From Henriciella sp. (GTDB taxonomy: Bacteria > Pseudomonadota > Alphaproteobacteria > Caulobacterales > Hyphomonadaceae): DNA of 63,318 nt. Under the pieces are notes generated by a model, which saw only the letters and a list, made by a program, of their open reading frames with translations, was not told the DNA's origin and ran no database searches. A program made the position numbers and the translations under genes. Of the stretch, positions 1-8,293 are shown piece after piece. The DNA lies in assembly GCA_029238175.1 (NCBI GenBank), contig JAQWGO010000077.1, positions 1 to 63,318 of the forward strand, in the 5' to 3' direction. The stretch's first letter is position 1; every line of letters starts with the position of its first letter.

Positions 1-485
1 ATATTCCCACTCGCCAGCGCATCGACAGGGTTTGTCGGTACGATTTGCAGCAAGCGATCAATCAATCCGCCAGCTTCCGCTTCTCGCTCTCTTGCTTCAT
101 CAAGGGCCGACGCATCAGCCCCTGCAAACGTCTCAGGCGAAAGACTTGCACCGGGCTGAAATATCGTCGCCAGGATCAGGCCCAGCGTGACGGCAATTGC
201 TGTCGTCCCGAAATAGGTGCCAAGCGCACGTAAGCCTAGGCTGCCCAGCCGTTTTGGATCGCCCATCGCGATAATGCCAGATACCAGCGTAAAGAAAACC
301 AAGGGTACGATCAGCATTCTGATTAGGCGCAGGAATAAATCGCCAATCCATTCAATCCAGGTTGTCGCAAACTTGCCGCCATCTTCAGCGCCCATGCCGT
401 AGCGCAGGCCCAAACCAACGACCAAGCCGAGGACGAGCCCGACCATGACGCGCTTCCAAAGATCAATCTTTAACCACCAGGACAT
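1..485 (-). CDS. Dicarboxylate/amino acid:cation symporter (partial, N-terminal 161 residues)
   Basis: The gene runs off the left edge, so only the N-terminal part is present. The protein starts MSWWLKIDLWKRVMVGLVLG and holds the first membrane helices of the DAACS (GltP/DctA) family, including the stretch FLRLIRMLIVPLVFFTLVSG and the GDPKRLGSLG loop, which are family hallmarks. These carriers take up C4-dicarboxylates or acidic amino acids with H+ or Na+ through the inner membrane. A GGGAG ribosome site lies just upstream of the ATG. It is divergent from the glycosyltransferase gene, with 76 bases between the two starts. The substrate cannot be decided from this fragment. Confidence 0.88.
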   Translation of the reverse strand, partial: MSWWLKIDLWKRVMVGLVLGLVVGLGLRYGMGAEDGGKFATTWIEWIGDLFLRLIRMLIVPLVFFTLVSGIIAMGDPKRLGSLGLRALGTYFGTTAIAVTLGLILATIFQPGASLSPETFAGADASALDEAREREAEAGGLIDRLLQIVPTNPVDALASGN

Positions 486-561
486 GCCCGCTCCCATCAA
501 ATTTGCTTAACATTGACGCTAGAACGCATTGCGCAGCTATTCAACGGGGAAGCAGCGCGAT

Positions 562-2622
562 ATGAGCAAAGCTATGGATATGCTCGACCGTTTGTCATCC
601 GGCTGGAAAGCCTGGTTCATCTTGTTTGCGATCACGTTCACGGCCGCTGCGCCGGGCGTGTTTAACCTTCCCGCGCTTGACCGGGACGAAAGCCGCTTCG
701 CGCAGGCCTCTAAGCAATACATTGAAACGGGCGACTATCTGATCATTCGCTATCAGGATGAGTACCGTAACAAGAAACCAGCGGGCATCCACTGGCTTCA
801 GTCTGGTGCAACCAATCTTTTGGGCGATGAAGACAAGCTAGAAATATGGACGTACCGCGTGCCGAGCTGGATCGGTGCAGCGCTTGCCGCTATGGCGACT
901 TTTTGGTGCGGAATTGTGCTGATTGGGCGGCGCGCTTCATTTCTTGGGGCTGCACTTTTTGGCGCGACGCTTCTGCTGACGAGCGAGGCGCACATATCAA
1001 AGACTGATGGTGTGCTGATCTTCCTGACGACATGGGGCGTGGGTGCTTTAGCGCGGCTCTATATGGGCAAGGCGACGAAGCCCAAACAGATGGCTTTGCT
1101 GTTCTGGTTTATCATGGGGCTTGGTTTGTTGATTAAAGGCCCTGTAACCCCAATGGTTGCTGCGTATGCGGGCTTTGGCGCGTGGGTTTGGGCAAAGGCT
1201 GGCGAAGGCAAGGGCGGGGAGTGGTATAAGCCTCTTTTCTGGTGGCCCGGTCCTGCATTGGCGCTTGCGATGTTCTTGCCGTGGCTGGTGGCAATCCAGT
1301 TTGCGACGGACAACACATTCCTACAGGGCGCCGTTGGTAAGGACCTGAAAGACAAGTTTGCAGGAGCTTCAGAAGGGCATGCCGGTTGGCCACTTTATAA
1401 TGTTACCCACATTCCGGTTTGGTTTTTCCCAGCCGTATTATTGCTTGTGCCGGGCGGGGTTTTGGCGTGGAAATTCCTGCGCGGAAGCACTGATATCGCC
1501 CGTAAACGTGGAACGGATGCGATTTTCGTCTGTACTGCGCTGATTGCTCTTACGGCTTTGGCAACGTGGATTTTGCCAGGTGAGCTGGGGAATGGCGCAC
1601 CATCGGCTTTACCTGCTCTAATTATACTAGGTTTTTGGTGGATTGCGACACGTTCAGAGTGGAAAGAGCGTTGGTTGGCACCGGATTCAGCCCCGATTTC
1701 CGACGAAGTAAAAGCCATTCGGTTTTTGGTCGCGTGGTCGGTCCTGACTTTCGTTTTCTTTGAGCTTATGCCGACCCGTCTGAGCCACTATATTTTGCCA
1801 ACTTATCCCGCTCTCGGTTTGCTGTGCGGTTGGGCTGGATTGAAGATGATTGAGGGTGAAAGATTGCCTGTCTCCAAATGGGCGAGTTTTGCGATTTACT
1901 TGCTCGGCGGCGCACTGCTGATTTTCGTAAGCTCTCCGATGGCGGCGAAGCTGATCAAGACTGAAGCGGCTGGCGATTTCAAAACAGCCGCGCCTGATGA
2001 AGTGATCGCTCAATGGGCACCTTATGTGGATTTCCCATTATGGTTCTGGGGCATTGGCGGGGTTTTATTCATTGTATCGATCGCTGTATTTTCGTTGCGA
2101 AAAATCGGTCTTGCTGTCACGGCAGGTATTGCGACCAGCTTATTTCTTGGCTGGCATGTTCGCACTGACTTCCTGCCAACGCAGCTTTGGGCGCAGCCAA
2201 CTGAAAGCGCGCGCCTCGCGCTGCAAGGGGTTTGCGGCGTGCCAAGTGAAACATGCGAAGATGGGCAGGTTAGCCCAGAACGTGTGCTGGCGGTTGGGTA
2301 TGCAGAGCCGAGCTATGTATTGACGTTTGGGACGCAGAATTTGCACCCTCCGGAGACGCCGATGGTGCTTCCAGATGGTGCCGAAGCGTATCCGGTTGTT
2401 TACTTGATAAATCTTGAGGATAGAGGCAGCTCTGAACGTAAGTGCAAACAGTTGGGCGATGCTTGCATCCCGTCAGCGCCGGACGTGCGTGATCAGTTGT
2501 TGGCCGAAGCCGCTGCGCGCAGCCTTTGCGTCAGTCAGTCAGACAATGTGTACGCCCTGAACTATTCCAACGGTGATCCCGTGAATTTCGTGGCTTATCG
2601 CTTTGATGAGGCTGGTTGCTAG
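562..2622 (+). CDS. ArnT-like membrane glycosyltransferase (GT-C fold)
   Basis: This is a 686-residue polytopic membrane protein of the ArnT/PMT glycosyltransferase group. These enzymes move a sugar from a polyprenyl-phosphate donor to lipid A or protein on the outer face of the inner membrane. The N-terminal loop contains PALDRDESRFAQA, matching the conserved acidic DE(A/S)R(F/Y)A motif expected to hold the catalytic Asp. About a dozen hydrophobic segments follow, then a soluble C-terminal part of roughly 150 residues. An in-frame TTG exists 33 bases earlier, but the ATG at 562 is preceded by GGGGA at a suitable distance. The acceptor is unknown. Confidence 0.85.
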   Translation: MSKAMDMLDRLSSGWKAWFILFAITFTAAAPGVFNLPALDRDESRFAQASKQYIETGDYLIIRYQDEYRNKKPAGIHWLQSGATNLLGDEDKLEIWTYRVPSWIGAALAAMATFWCGIVLIGRRASFLGAALFGATLLLTSEAHISKTDGVLIFLTTWGVGALARLYMGKATKPKQMALLFWFIMGLGLLIKGPVTPMVAAYAGFGAWVWAKAGEGKGGEWYKPLFWWPGPALALAMFLPWLVAIQFATDNTFLQGAVGKDLKDKFAGASEGHAGWPLYNVTHIPVWFFPAVLLLVPGGVLAWKFLRGSTDIARKRGTDAIFVCTALIALTALATWILPGELGNGAPSALPALIILGFWWIATRSEWKERWLAPDSAPISDEVKAIRFLVAWSVLTFVFFELMPTRLSHYILPTYPALGLLCGWAGLKMIEGERLPVSKWASFAIYLLGGALLIFVSSPMAAKLIKTEAAGDFKTAAPDEVIAQWAPYVDFPLWFWGIGGVLFIVSIAVFSLRKIGLAVTAGIATSLFLGWHVRTDFLPTQLWAQPTESARLALQGVCGVPSETCEDGQVSPERVLAVGYAEPSYVLTFGTQNLHPPETPMVLPDGAEAYPVVYLINLEDRGSSERKCKQLGDACIPSAPDVRDQLLAEAAARSLCVSQSDNVYALNYSNGDPVNFVAYRFDEAGC

Positions 2623-2623
2623 C

Positions 2624-2645
2624 CAAACTGTCGCGCGGCAGTTTG
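2624..2645 (+). terminator. Hairpin after the glycosyltransferase gene
   Basis: A 7-bp perfect stem (CAAACTG / CAGTTTG) with an 8-base loop starts right after the stop codon. No T run follows, so it is either a weak terminator or a transcript-protecting hairpin. Confidence 0.4.
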
Positions 2646-2705
2646 AACGCGTTAAGTTCGGCTATCGGGTTCTTATGTGCTATCTAACAGCGCATTGGAG
2701 ACGAC

Positions 2706-3344
2706 ATGATGGACCAGACTGAACACCGCCAACCCAAAGGCATTCGGGACAGGATTGCGTTTGCGTTCGTGAAAGTCTTACGCTTTTTTGCCGATCTATT
2801 CTTTCGTAAACGCTATGGGCACCGCGCGGTTGTTCTAGAAACAGTTGCGGCTGTTCCAGGTATGGTTGCAGGTCTCTTGCAGCACTTGAGGTCAATTCGC
2901 CGGATGCGCGATGATCAAGGGTGGATCAAAGAACTGCTGGACGAAGCTGAAAATGAGCGCATGCATTTGATGACTTTTATCAAAGTGGCTGAGCCAAGCT
3001 TTTTTGAGCGCCTTTTGATCATGGTGGCGCAAGCCATTTTCTACAATTTTTACTTTTTCCTCTACCTCTTCGCACCGAAAACAGCGCATCGGGTTATCGG
3101 TTATTTCGAGGAAGAAGCTGTCATCAGCTATACCCATTATCTTGCTGAAATTGACGAAGGTCGTCTCGAGAATGGACCCGCGCCAGATATCGCGATTGAG
3201 TATTGGAATCTTCCTAAGAATGCGACTTTGCGTGATGTCATTATTAAAGTTCGCGAGGATGAGGCCGGTCACCGTGACCGTAACCACTACTTCGCTGACG
3301 CTCTAATCGCAGGTGATGAACCTGTGGCGGCACCTGCGCATTAG
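2706..3344 (+). CDS. Alternative oxidase (cyanide-insensitive ubiquinol oxidase)
   Basis: This 212-residue di-iron alternative oxidase oxidises ubiquinol and reduces O2 to water without pumping protons. It sits on the inner face of the membrane. All four iron-ligand motifs are visible: LET (E45), NERMHLM (E84, H87), EEEA (135-138) and REDEAGH (E186, H189). Two hydrophobic interfacial stretches occur around 46-60 and 103-123. The protein is short compared with plant and fungal enzymes because it lacks a mitochondrial targeting extension, as expected for a bacterial form. Two adjacent ATGs (2706, 2709) follow a GGAG site. The stop overlaps the stop of the convergent GST-like gene by four bases. 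Confidence 0.95.
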   Translation: MMDQTEHRQPKGIRDRIAFAFVKVLRFFADLFFRKRYGHRAVVLETVAAVPGMVAGLLQHLRSIRRMRDDQGWIKELLDEAENERMHLMTFIKVAEPSFFERLLIMVAQAIFYNFYFFLYLFAPKTAHRVIGYFEEEAVISYTHYLAEIDEGRLENGPAPDIAIEYWNLPKNATLRDVIIKVREDEAGHRDRNHYFADALIAGDEPVAAPAH

Positions 3345-4288
3345 GCGCGGCGCAAGACGTAACCAACACGCGGGAAGTGCAAGTGCAGGTTTTCGGCCCG
3401 CTCATCGAAGCGTGAAATGATGACGCGTTCAGCGTTCGCGACAACTAACTCGCCCTCGACCCAATCCTTCGCGTAATCGTCAGCGGCGATGGCCACTTTA
3501 TCGCCGGGTTGGAAGTCACGAATATCTTTCGCGGTTGAGGCGGGTTTCAGTCTAGGCGCGGCGTCGCAGGCGATTTGGATAGCTTCTGCACCGCTAAGGT
3601 TTTCTGGGGCTTGTCCTTTGAAGTCTTTCAGGCGGCGATACCAATCCTTGGTCATCGGCGCGCTCTCAAAGCACAGCTCTAGGAAGTCAGGGACATTTTT
3701 CTCAACAAACCATGGGTTCATAAAGGCATGAACATCGACCATTCCCGGTTTGGTGCCAACGATCCAGTCGCCTGTTCCAGCGTGGCGGCCGCCCTCTAGG
3801 CGTTCCTCTATCCACATTAGTTGCGAACGCCACTGATCACGCAGAAATGGTGCGGCGGCCTTCATTCCTTCAACATCAAAAGGCCGGCCAGACATTTTGG
3901 TGCGGTCATCGATGAATTCCTTGGGCATGTGCTCGCCGACCGCGCCAAATATGACACCGACACTAGTCTGAAACCACTTTCCGTCGGTCCATCCCGCGAC
4001 CATTTTTGCAAGGCCTTCATGGCCAGGAAGGTTGAGGGAAGGGAGCTGGTAGCGACGCTCTAACTCAGTCAACATGATGGCCGTGTCGCAGAAAATATCT
4101 GCGCCGATCTGCATAACGGGCGTACGGCGATACCCGCCTGTCAGAGGCACTAAGTCTGGTTTCGGCATGATCGAGGGGATTTCAACGCCAGACCACGCCA
4201 AATTCTTCATCCTCAGAGCAAGCCTGATCTTCTCTGAATAAGGTGAGCGATCAAAGTGATGAAGAATAATGCTCTGCGCGTTGGCCAT
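3341..4288 (-). CDS. Glutathione S-transferase family protein with extra C-terminal domain
   Basis: The protein has 315 residues. The first 80 or so form a thioredoxin-like GST domain (HHFDRSPYSEKIRLALRMKN, then a YRRTPVMQIG loop with the cis-Pro, then a D-T-A-I-M motif matching the glutathione-binding ES/DT turn). A helical GST C-domain follows to about 240. The last 60-70 residues form a separate basic and hydrophobic domain (GDKVAIAADDYAKDWVEGEL) that ordinary GSTs of about 210 residues lack. Its function is unknown; it could be a conjugating enzyme or a non-catalytic GST-fold protein. It lies downstream of metY on the same strand but is separated from it by a strong hairpin. Confidence 0.78.
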   Translation of the reverse strand: MANAQSIILHHFDRSPYSEKIRLALRMKNLAWSGVEIPSIMPKPDLVPLTGGYRRTPVMQIGADIFCDTAIMLTELERRYQLPSLNLPGHEGLAKMVAGWTDGKWFQTSVGVIFGAVGEHMPKEFIDDRTKMSGRPFDVEGMKAAAPFLRDQWRSQLMWIEERLEGGRHAGTGDWIVGTKPGMVDVHAFMNPWFVEKNVPDFLELCFESAPMTKDWYRRLKDFKGQAPENLSGAEAIQIACDAAPRLKPASTAKDIRDFQPGDKVAIAADDYAKDWVEGELVVANAERVIISRFDERAENLHLHFPRVGYVLRRA

Positions 4289-4299
4289 GACTTAGTCTC

Positions 4300-4337
4300 C
4301 CCAGACAATTTCCTGCATCATGCGGAATTTGTCTGGG
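4300..4337 (-). terminator. Long hairpin between metY and the GST-like gene
   Basis: A 14-bp stem with one mismatch (CCCAGACAATTTCC / GGAATTTGTCTGGG) encloses a 10-base loop. It lies just downstream of the metY stop on the minus strand. There is no clear U tract, so it may act as an attenuating or RNA-processing hairpin instead of a simple terminator. Confidence 0.5.
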
Positions 4338-4351
4338 AAGGGAAGGGTGAA

Positions 4352-5662
4352 TTATATTTGCGCCAAAGCTTGCTCTAGGTCGGCGATGATGTCTGCTGGA
4401 TCTTCGATGCCAACAGATACGCGCACCGTGTCAGGCGCAGCGCCTGCAGCGGCTTTTTGGGCGTCTGAAAGCTGACTATGCGTCGTTGAGCTTGGATGGA
4501 TGATCAGTGAGCGGGTGTCACCAATGTTGGCGAGGTGACTGAAGAGTTCCACGCTCTCGACCAGCTTTATACCCGCCTCGTGACCGCCTTTCAGGCCGAA
4601 GGTGAAGACGGCACCTGCGCCGTTCGGGCAGTATTTTCGGCCCCGCTCATAATATTTGTCTTCCAGAAGCCCCGCATACTGAACCCAGCTGACTTTCTCA
4701 TGGCTGGACAGGTATTTTGCGACGGCGGTCGCATTGTCACAATGTTTGTCCATACGAAGAGGCAAAGTCTCACATCCGGTCATGATCATGAAGGCGTTGA
4801 ATGGCGACAGAGCCGGGCCGAGGTCGCGCAAGCTGAACGCGCGCGTAGCAATTGCGAAGGCGATATCGACGTTTGACCCGTCCGGTCCCAGTGGAAGCGC
4901 GCCAAAGCCTTCTGCGAAGTTAAGGTCATTATAGTAAGCCTGCGGTGTTGCCATCGTCGGATACTTATCCGCGTGAGCTTTCCAATCGAAGGTTCCGCCA
5001 TCGACCAGCATGCCGCCGATTGAATTGCCATGGCCACCGATGAACTTGGTCAATGAGTTGACGACGATATTTGCGCCGTGGCTGAGCGGTCGGCAAAGGT
5101 ATGGCGAGGCCATTGTGTTATCGACCATATAGACAACGCCGTGGCGTTTCGCGATCTCTGCGATCGCTTCGATGTCGGTGATCACGCCGCCCGGATTGGC
5201 GAGGCTTTCTGTAAACAGCACGCGAACGCTGTCATCCATGGCTGCTTCGACGGCGCTCAGGTCGTCCATGTCAACGAACTCAACGTCCCAGCCAAACTTT
5301 TTGAAAGCATGGCCGAGTTGATTGATTGAGCCGCCGTAAAGTTGCTTGGCCGCCACGATTTTCGCACCCGGTTCCATCAGGACGTGAAACGCGAGCAATT
5401 GCGCCGCGTGGCCGGAGGCAGTTGCGACACCCATTGTGCCGCCTTCAAGATTGGCAATCCGTTCTTCCAACGCGCCAGTTGTAGGGTTGCCAAGGCGCGT
5501 ATAGATATTGCCAAACTCCTGTAGGGCGAAAAGCTTGGATGCATGCTCTGCATCTTTGAAGACGAAGCTGCTGGTTTGATGGATCGGTTGCGCGCGAGAA
5601 CCGGTTACCGGGTCGGGTGCTGCGCCCGCGTGGAGCGCGCGTGTTGAGAAGCCTTGGGTCAT
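4352..5662 (-). CDS. metY: O-acetylhomoserine sulfhydrylase (MetY)
   Basis: This 436-residue PLP enzyme of the Cys/Met metabolism family makes homocysteine from O-acetylhomoserine and sulfide in methionine synthesis. The PLP lysine is K206 in VNSLTKFIGGHG, preceded by the VDNTMASPYLCRP block that holds the cofactor-binding Asp. The N-terminus (FSTRALHAGAAPDPVTGSRA) and the length match MetY and not the shorter MetB/MetZ enzymes of about 390-400 residues. An AGGA ribosome site precedes the ATG. I looked upstream for a SAM-II riboswitch and found none. Confidence 0.92.
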   Translation of the reverse strand: MTQGFSTRALHAGAAPDPVTGSRAQPIHQTSSFVFKDAEHASKLFALQEFGNIYTRLGNPTTGALEERIANLEGGTMGVATASGHAAQLLAFHVLMEPGAKIVAAKQLYGGSINQLGHAFKKFGWDVEFVDMDDLSAVEAAMDDSVRVLFTESLANPGGVITDIEAIAEIAKRHGVVYMVDNTMASPYLCRPLSHGANIVVNSLTKFIGGHGNSIGGMLVDGGTFDWKAHADKYPTMATPQAYYNDLNFAEGFGALPLGPDGSNVDIAFAIATRAFSLRDLGPALSPFNAFMIMTGCETLPLRMDKHCDNATAVAKYLSSHEKVSWVQYAGLLEDKYYERGRKYCPNGAGAVFTFGLKGGHEAGIKLVESVELFSHLANIGDTRSLIIHPSSTTHSQLSDAQKAAAGAAPDTVRVSVGIEDPADIIADLEQALAQI

Positions 5663-5755
5663 TATCGTGTCCTACCTGCAAAAATTTATCGTTTTGACCC
5701 GCTAATCACTAGACGTTTGGAATGTTTTGCCTAGCTTGAATTTTAAGAAGAGCGC

Positions 5756-5768
5756 TTAGCGCCGCTAA
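5756..5768. promoter_or_regulatory. Palindrome in the metY / acyl-CoA ligase divergent spacer
   Basis: TTAGC-gcc-GCTAA is a perfect 5-bp inverted repeat in the 132-base space between two divergent genes. It could be an operator serving both promoters, but there is no direct evidence of a regulator. Confidence 0.3.
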
Positions 5769-5794
5769 ACAATACCTTTGGGAGGTGACCAAGA

Positions 5795-7363
5795 ATGTTA
5801 GATACGACTGCCATGCCGCATGTCGCGGACATAACGCGTGTTCAAGCTGAAATTCGTCCAAGCGAAACTGCGCTCTGGTTTAAGGGTGAAGAGACGAGTT
5901 TTGCGCAACTGGATGCGCGCGCTAATCAGGTTGCAAATGGTTTGGCTGCGATGGGCGTTGGCCCGGATACGCGGGTCGGTTATCTGGCCAAGAATACAGA
6001 CGTTTATTACGAGCAAGCATTTGGGTGCGCGAAAATCCGCGCCGTTATGAACGGGGTCAATACGCGCCTTGCTGCGCCTGAGGTGCAATTCATTCTGGCT
6101 GATGCGCGCGTTAAAGTTCTATTCGTCGGACCTGAATTTTTCAGCATTGCTGAAGATATTAGAGATGAATGCCCCGACCTTGTGCACGTGATCACACTAG
6201 GGGAACGGCATGGCGACTGGCCGGTCTATTCGGAGTGGCGTGATCAACAGAGCGCGATTGCGCCAGCGGTTGAGACGCTTGGAGGTGATGACGTTATCCA
6301 GCTTTATACGTCCGGCACGACAGGCCTGCCAAAAGGCGTGATGCTGACCAATGACAATTATCTAAGCTTCTTTGAACAGTGTGAGCAGCTTGAATGGTCT
6401 AACTATGATGCTGGCGATGCGGTGATGAACGCGATGCCGCTGTTCCATGTCGCGGGGGTCAATTGCGGAATTTTGGCAATCGCGCAGGGGGCCAAAACCG
6501 TGATCTTGCCAGAGATCGATCCTGCAGAAATTCTTGAGCTAATTGAGAGCCAACAGATTAAGCATGCCTTCTGGGTTCCGGCGGTTATCTTGATGCTGAG
6601 CCAGATGCCAAACTTTAGAGAGGTGAACTGGTCGTCTCTTAAGCAAGTCTTCTATGGTGCAAGCCCGATCACGGAAGATCTTTTGCGGCTTGCCGTCGAA
6701 GTGATGGGGGCACGCTTCACACAGCTTTACGGACTGACCGAAACGGTTGGTGCCGCAACCTTCCTGCCGCCTGAGGCGCATAATCCAGACTGGGGCAAGC
6801 TTCGCTCGTGCGGCGTGCCTTGGCCTGCTGCGATTGTGCGCTGTGTAGATGCGGACGGTAACACGGTCCCAACCGGGGAGGTTGGGGAAATTGTTGTGAA
6901 GTCTGGTTTCGTGATGAAGGGGTATTGGAACCGTCCTGAAGCCACAGAAGAGTCAATCAAGGATGGCTTTTTCTATACAGGTGATGCGGGATATTTTGAC
7001 GAAGATGGGTTCCTGTTCATCCATGACCGGGTGAAAGATATGATCGTGTCGGGCGGCGAGAACGTTTATCCTGCTGAAGTTGAGAACGCTATTTTCGGCC
7101 ATCCCGATGTCGCTGATGTTGCCGTGATTGGTATCCCTGACCAAAAGTGGGGCGAGTCGGTGAAAGCGATCATCGTTGCGAAAGAAGGCACGAACCCAAC
7201 ACCTGAAAGTATTATCGCTTGGGCGAAAGAGCGGATTGCCGGGTATAAATGCCCTAAATCTGTCGACACGATTGACGCGCTGCCACGTAATCCGTCAGGC
7301 AAAATTCTGCGGAAGGATCTGCGCGAACCCTACTGGGCCGGGCAAGAAAGACGGGTAAGCTAA
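5795..7363 (+). CDS. AMP-forming acyl-CoA synthetase (class I adenylate-forming ligase)
   Basis: The 522-residue enzyme activates a carboxylic acid as acyl-AMP and transfers it to CoA. The phosphate-binding loop YTSGTTGLPKG covers residues 171-181, the LYGLTET motif lies near 310, YTGDAGYFDEDG near 393, and the catalytic lysine is K503 in NPSGKILRK. The length and spacing match medium/long-chain fatty acyl-CoA ligases, but the substrate cannot be read from the sequence. A strong GGGAGGTGA site precedes the ATG. The gene is the first of a three-gene operon; the aminotransferase begins four bases after its stop codon. Confidence 0.9.
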   Translation: MLDTTAMPHVADITRVQAEIRPSETALWFKGEETSFAQLDARANQVANGLAAMGVGPDTRVGYLAKNTDVYYEQAFGCAKIRAVMNGVNTRLAAPEVQFILADARVKVLFVGPEFFSIAEDIRDECPDLVHVITLGERHGDWPVYSEWRDQQSAIAPAVETLGGDDVIQLYTSGTTGLPKGVMLTNDNYLSFFEQCEQLEWSNYDAGDAVMNAMPLFHVAGVNCGILAIAQGAKTVILPEIDPAEILELIESQQIKHAFWVPAVILMLSQMPNFREVNWSSLKQVFYGASPITEDLLRLAVEVMGARFTQLYGLTETVGAATFLPPEAHNPDWGKLRSCGVPWPAAIVRCVDADGNTVPTGEVGEIVVKSGFVMKGYWNRPEATEESIKDGFFYTGDAGYFDEDGFLFIHDRVKDMIVSGGENVYPAEVENAIFGHPDVADVAVIGIPDQKWGESVKAIIVAKEGTNPTPESIIAWAKERIAGYKCPKSVDTIDALPRNPSGKILRKDLREPYWAGQERRVS

Positions 7364-7366
7364 TCC

Positions 7367-8293
7367 ATGATCGATGAGCCGCACGGTGTGCACGACTTCG
7401 TCTATGATCCGCGCAATGCGGATATCTTGGTGTCCATCAATGGTGAGTTAAAGCACCGCGATCAAGCAACGGTTTCGGTGTTTGAGAGTGGTTACATGCT
7501 CGGCGATGGGGTCTGGGAAGGAATGCGCGTCCACAATGGCGGCGTGGCTTTCCTTCCTGAGCATATGAAGCGCCTATATGCGGGTGCAAAGACCATAGAC
7601 ATGGATATTGGTCTGACGCCGGACGAAATGGCTCAGCGCCTGTTCGATTGCCTCACGGCGCAGAATATGACTGAAGGCGTTCATATCCGCCTGATGGTGA
7701 CACGCGGTATTAAGAAGACGCCGTATCAAGGACCACGTTTCACGATCACGGCGCCGACTGTTGTCATCATCCCTGAATACAAATCGCCCGTACCAGAGGT
7801 GATTGAGGCAGGCGTTAGCCTGTTTACGGTTCACATTCGGCGCACGGGACCGGCTGAACAAGATCAGAAGCTTAACTCACATTCCAAGCTCAATTGCATC
7901 CTCGCTTGTATTCAAGCTGATAAGGCCGGGGCTGATGAGGCCCTGATGCTCGACCCCGATGGGTTTGTGGCGACATGTAATTCAACTCACTTCTTCATCG
8001 TGCGGGATGGTGAAGTTTGGACCAGCCCACCCGACTATTGCCTTGGCGGGATTACGCGCGGAAATATCATACGCGTCTGCCGTGAGAATGGCATTCCGGT
8101 CCACGAAAAGCGGTTCTCGCTGTTTGATGTTTATTCCGCAGATGAGGCTTTCATCACGGGAACTTTTGCAGGAGCGACGCCCGTGCGCGAAGTTGATGGC
8201 CGCACGATTGCGCATAAGAATGGCCCGGTGACGCAGCGGCTTTCCAAACTCTATAAGGCGCTTGTCGAAACAAATCTGACACCGATAACATGA
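7367..8293 (+). CDS. Class IV aminotransferase (branched-chain / D-amino acid type)
   Basis: This 308-residue PLP fold-type IV transaminase has its PLP lysine at K174 in LNSHSKLNC. Other family features are the FESGYMLGDGVWEGMRV entry motif, the EALMLDPDGFVATCNSTHFF strand and the phosphate-binding GITRGNIIR near residue 229. The sequence differs clearly from the ilvE-like enzyme at 56975, so it is a second, non-redundant class IV enzyme. Tight spacing to the acyl-CoA ligase and a 4-base overlap with the sulfotransferase gene suggest one pathway acting on a common metabolite, whose identity is unknown. Confidence 0.87.
   Translation: MIDEPHGVHDFVYDPRNADILVSINGELKHRDQATVSVFESGYMLGDGVWEGMRVHNGGVAFLPEHMKRLYAGAKTIDMDIGLTPDEMAQRLFDCLTAQNMTEGVHIRLMVTRGIKKTPYQGPRFTITAPTVVIIPEYKSPVPEVIEAGVSLFTVHIRRTGPAEQDQKLNSHSKLNCILACIQADKAGADEALMLDPDGFVATCNSTHFFIVRDGEVWTSPPDYCLGGITRGNIIRVCRENGIPVHEKRFSLFDVYSADEAFITGTFAGATPVREVDGRTIAHKNGPVTQRLSKLYKALVETNLTPIT

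Noticed and set aside
2892-3287. 131-codon open frame antisense to the alternative oxidase
   Set aside because: It mirrors the oxidase reading frame; the oxidase has all four iron-ligand motifs, so this is a shadow frame.
5663-5794. SAM-II riboswitch upstream of metY
   Set aside because: The 132-base region lacks the pseudoknot core sequences of that class; only a small palindrome is present.
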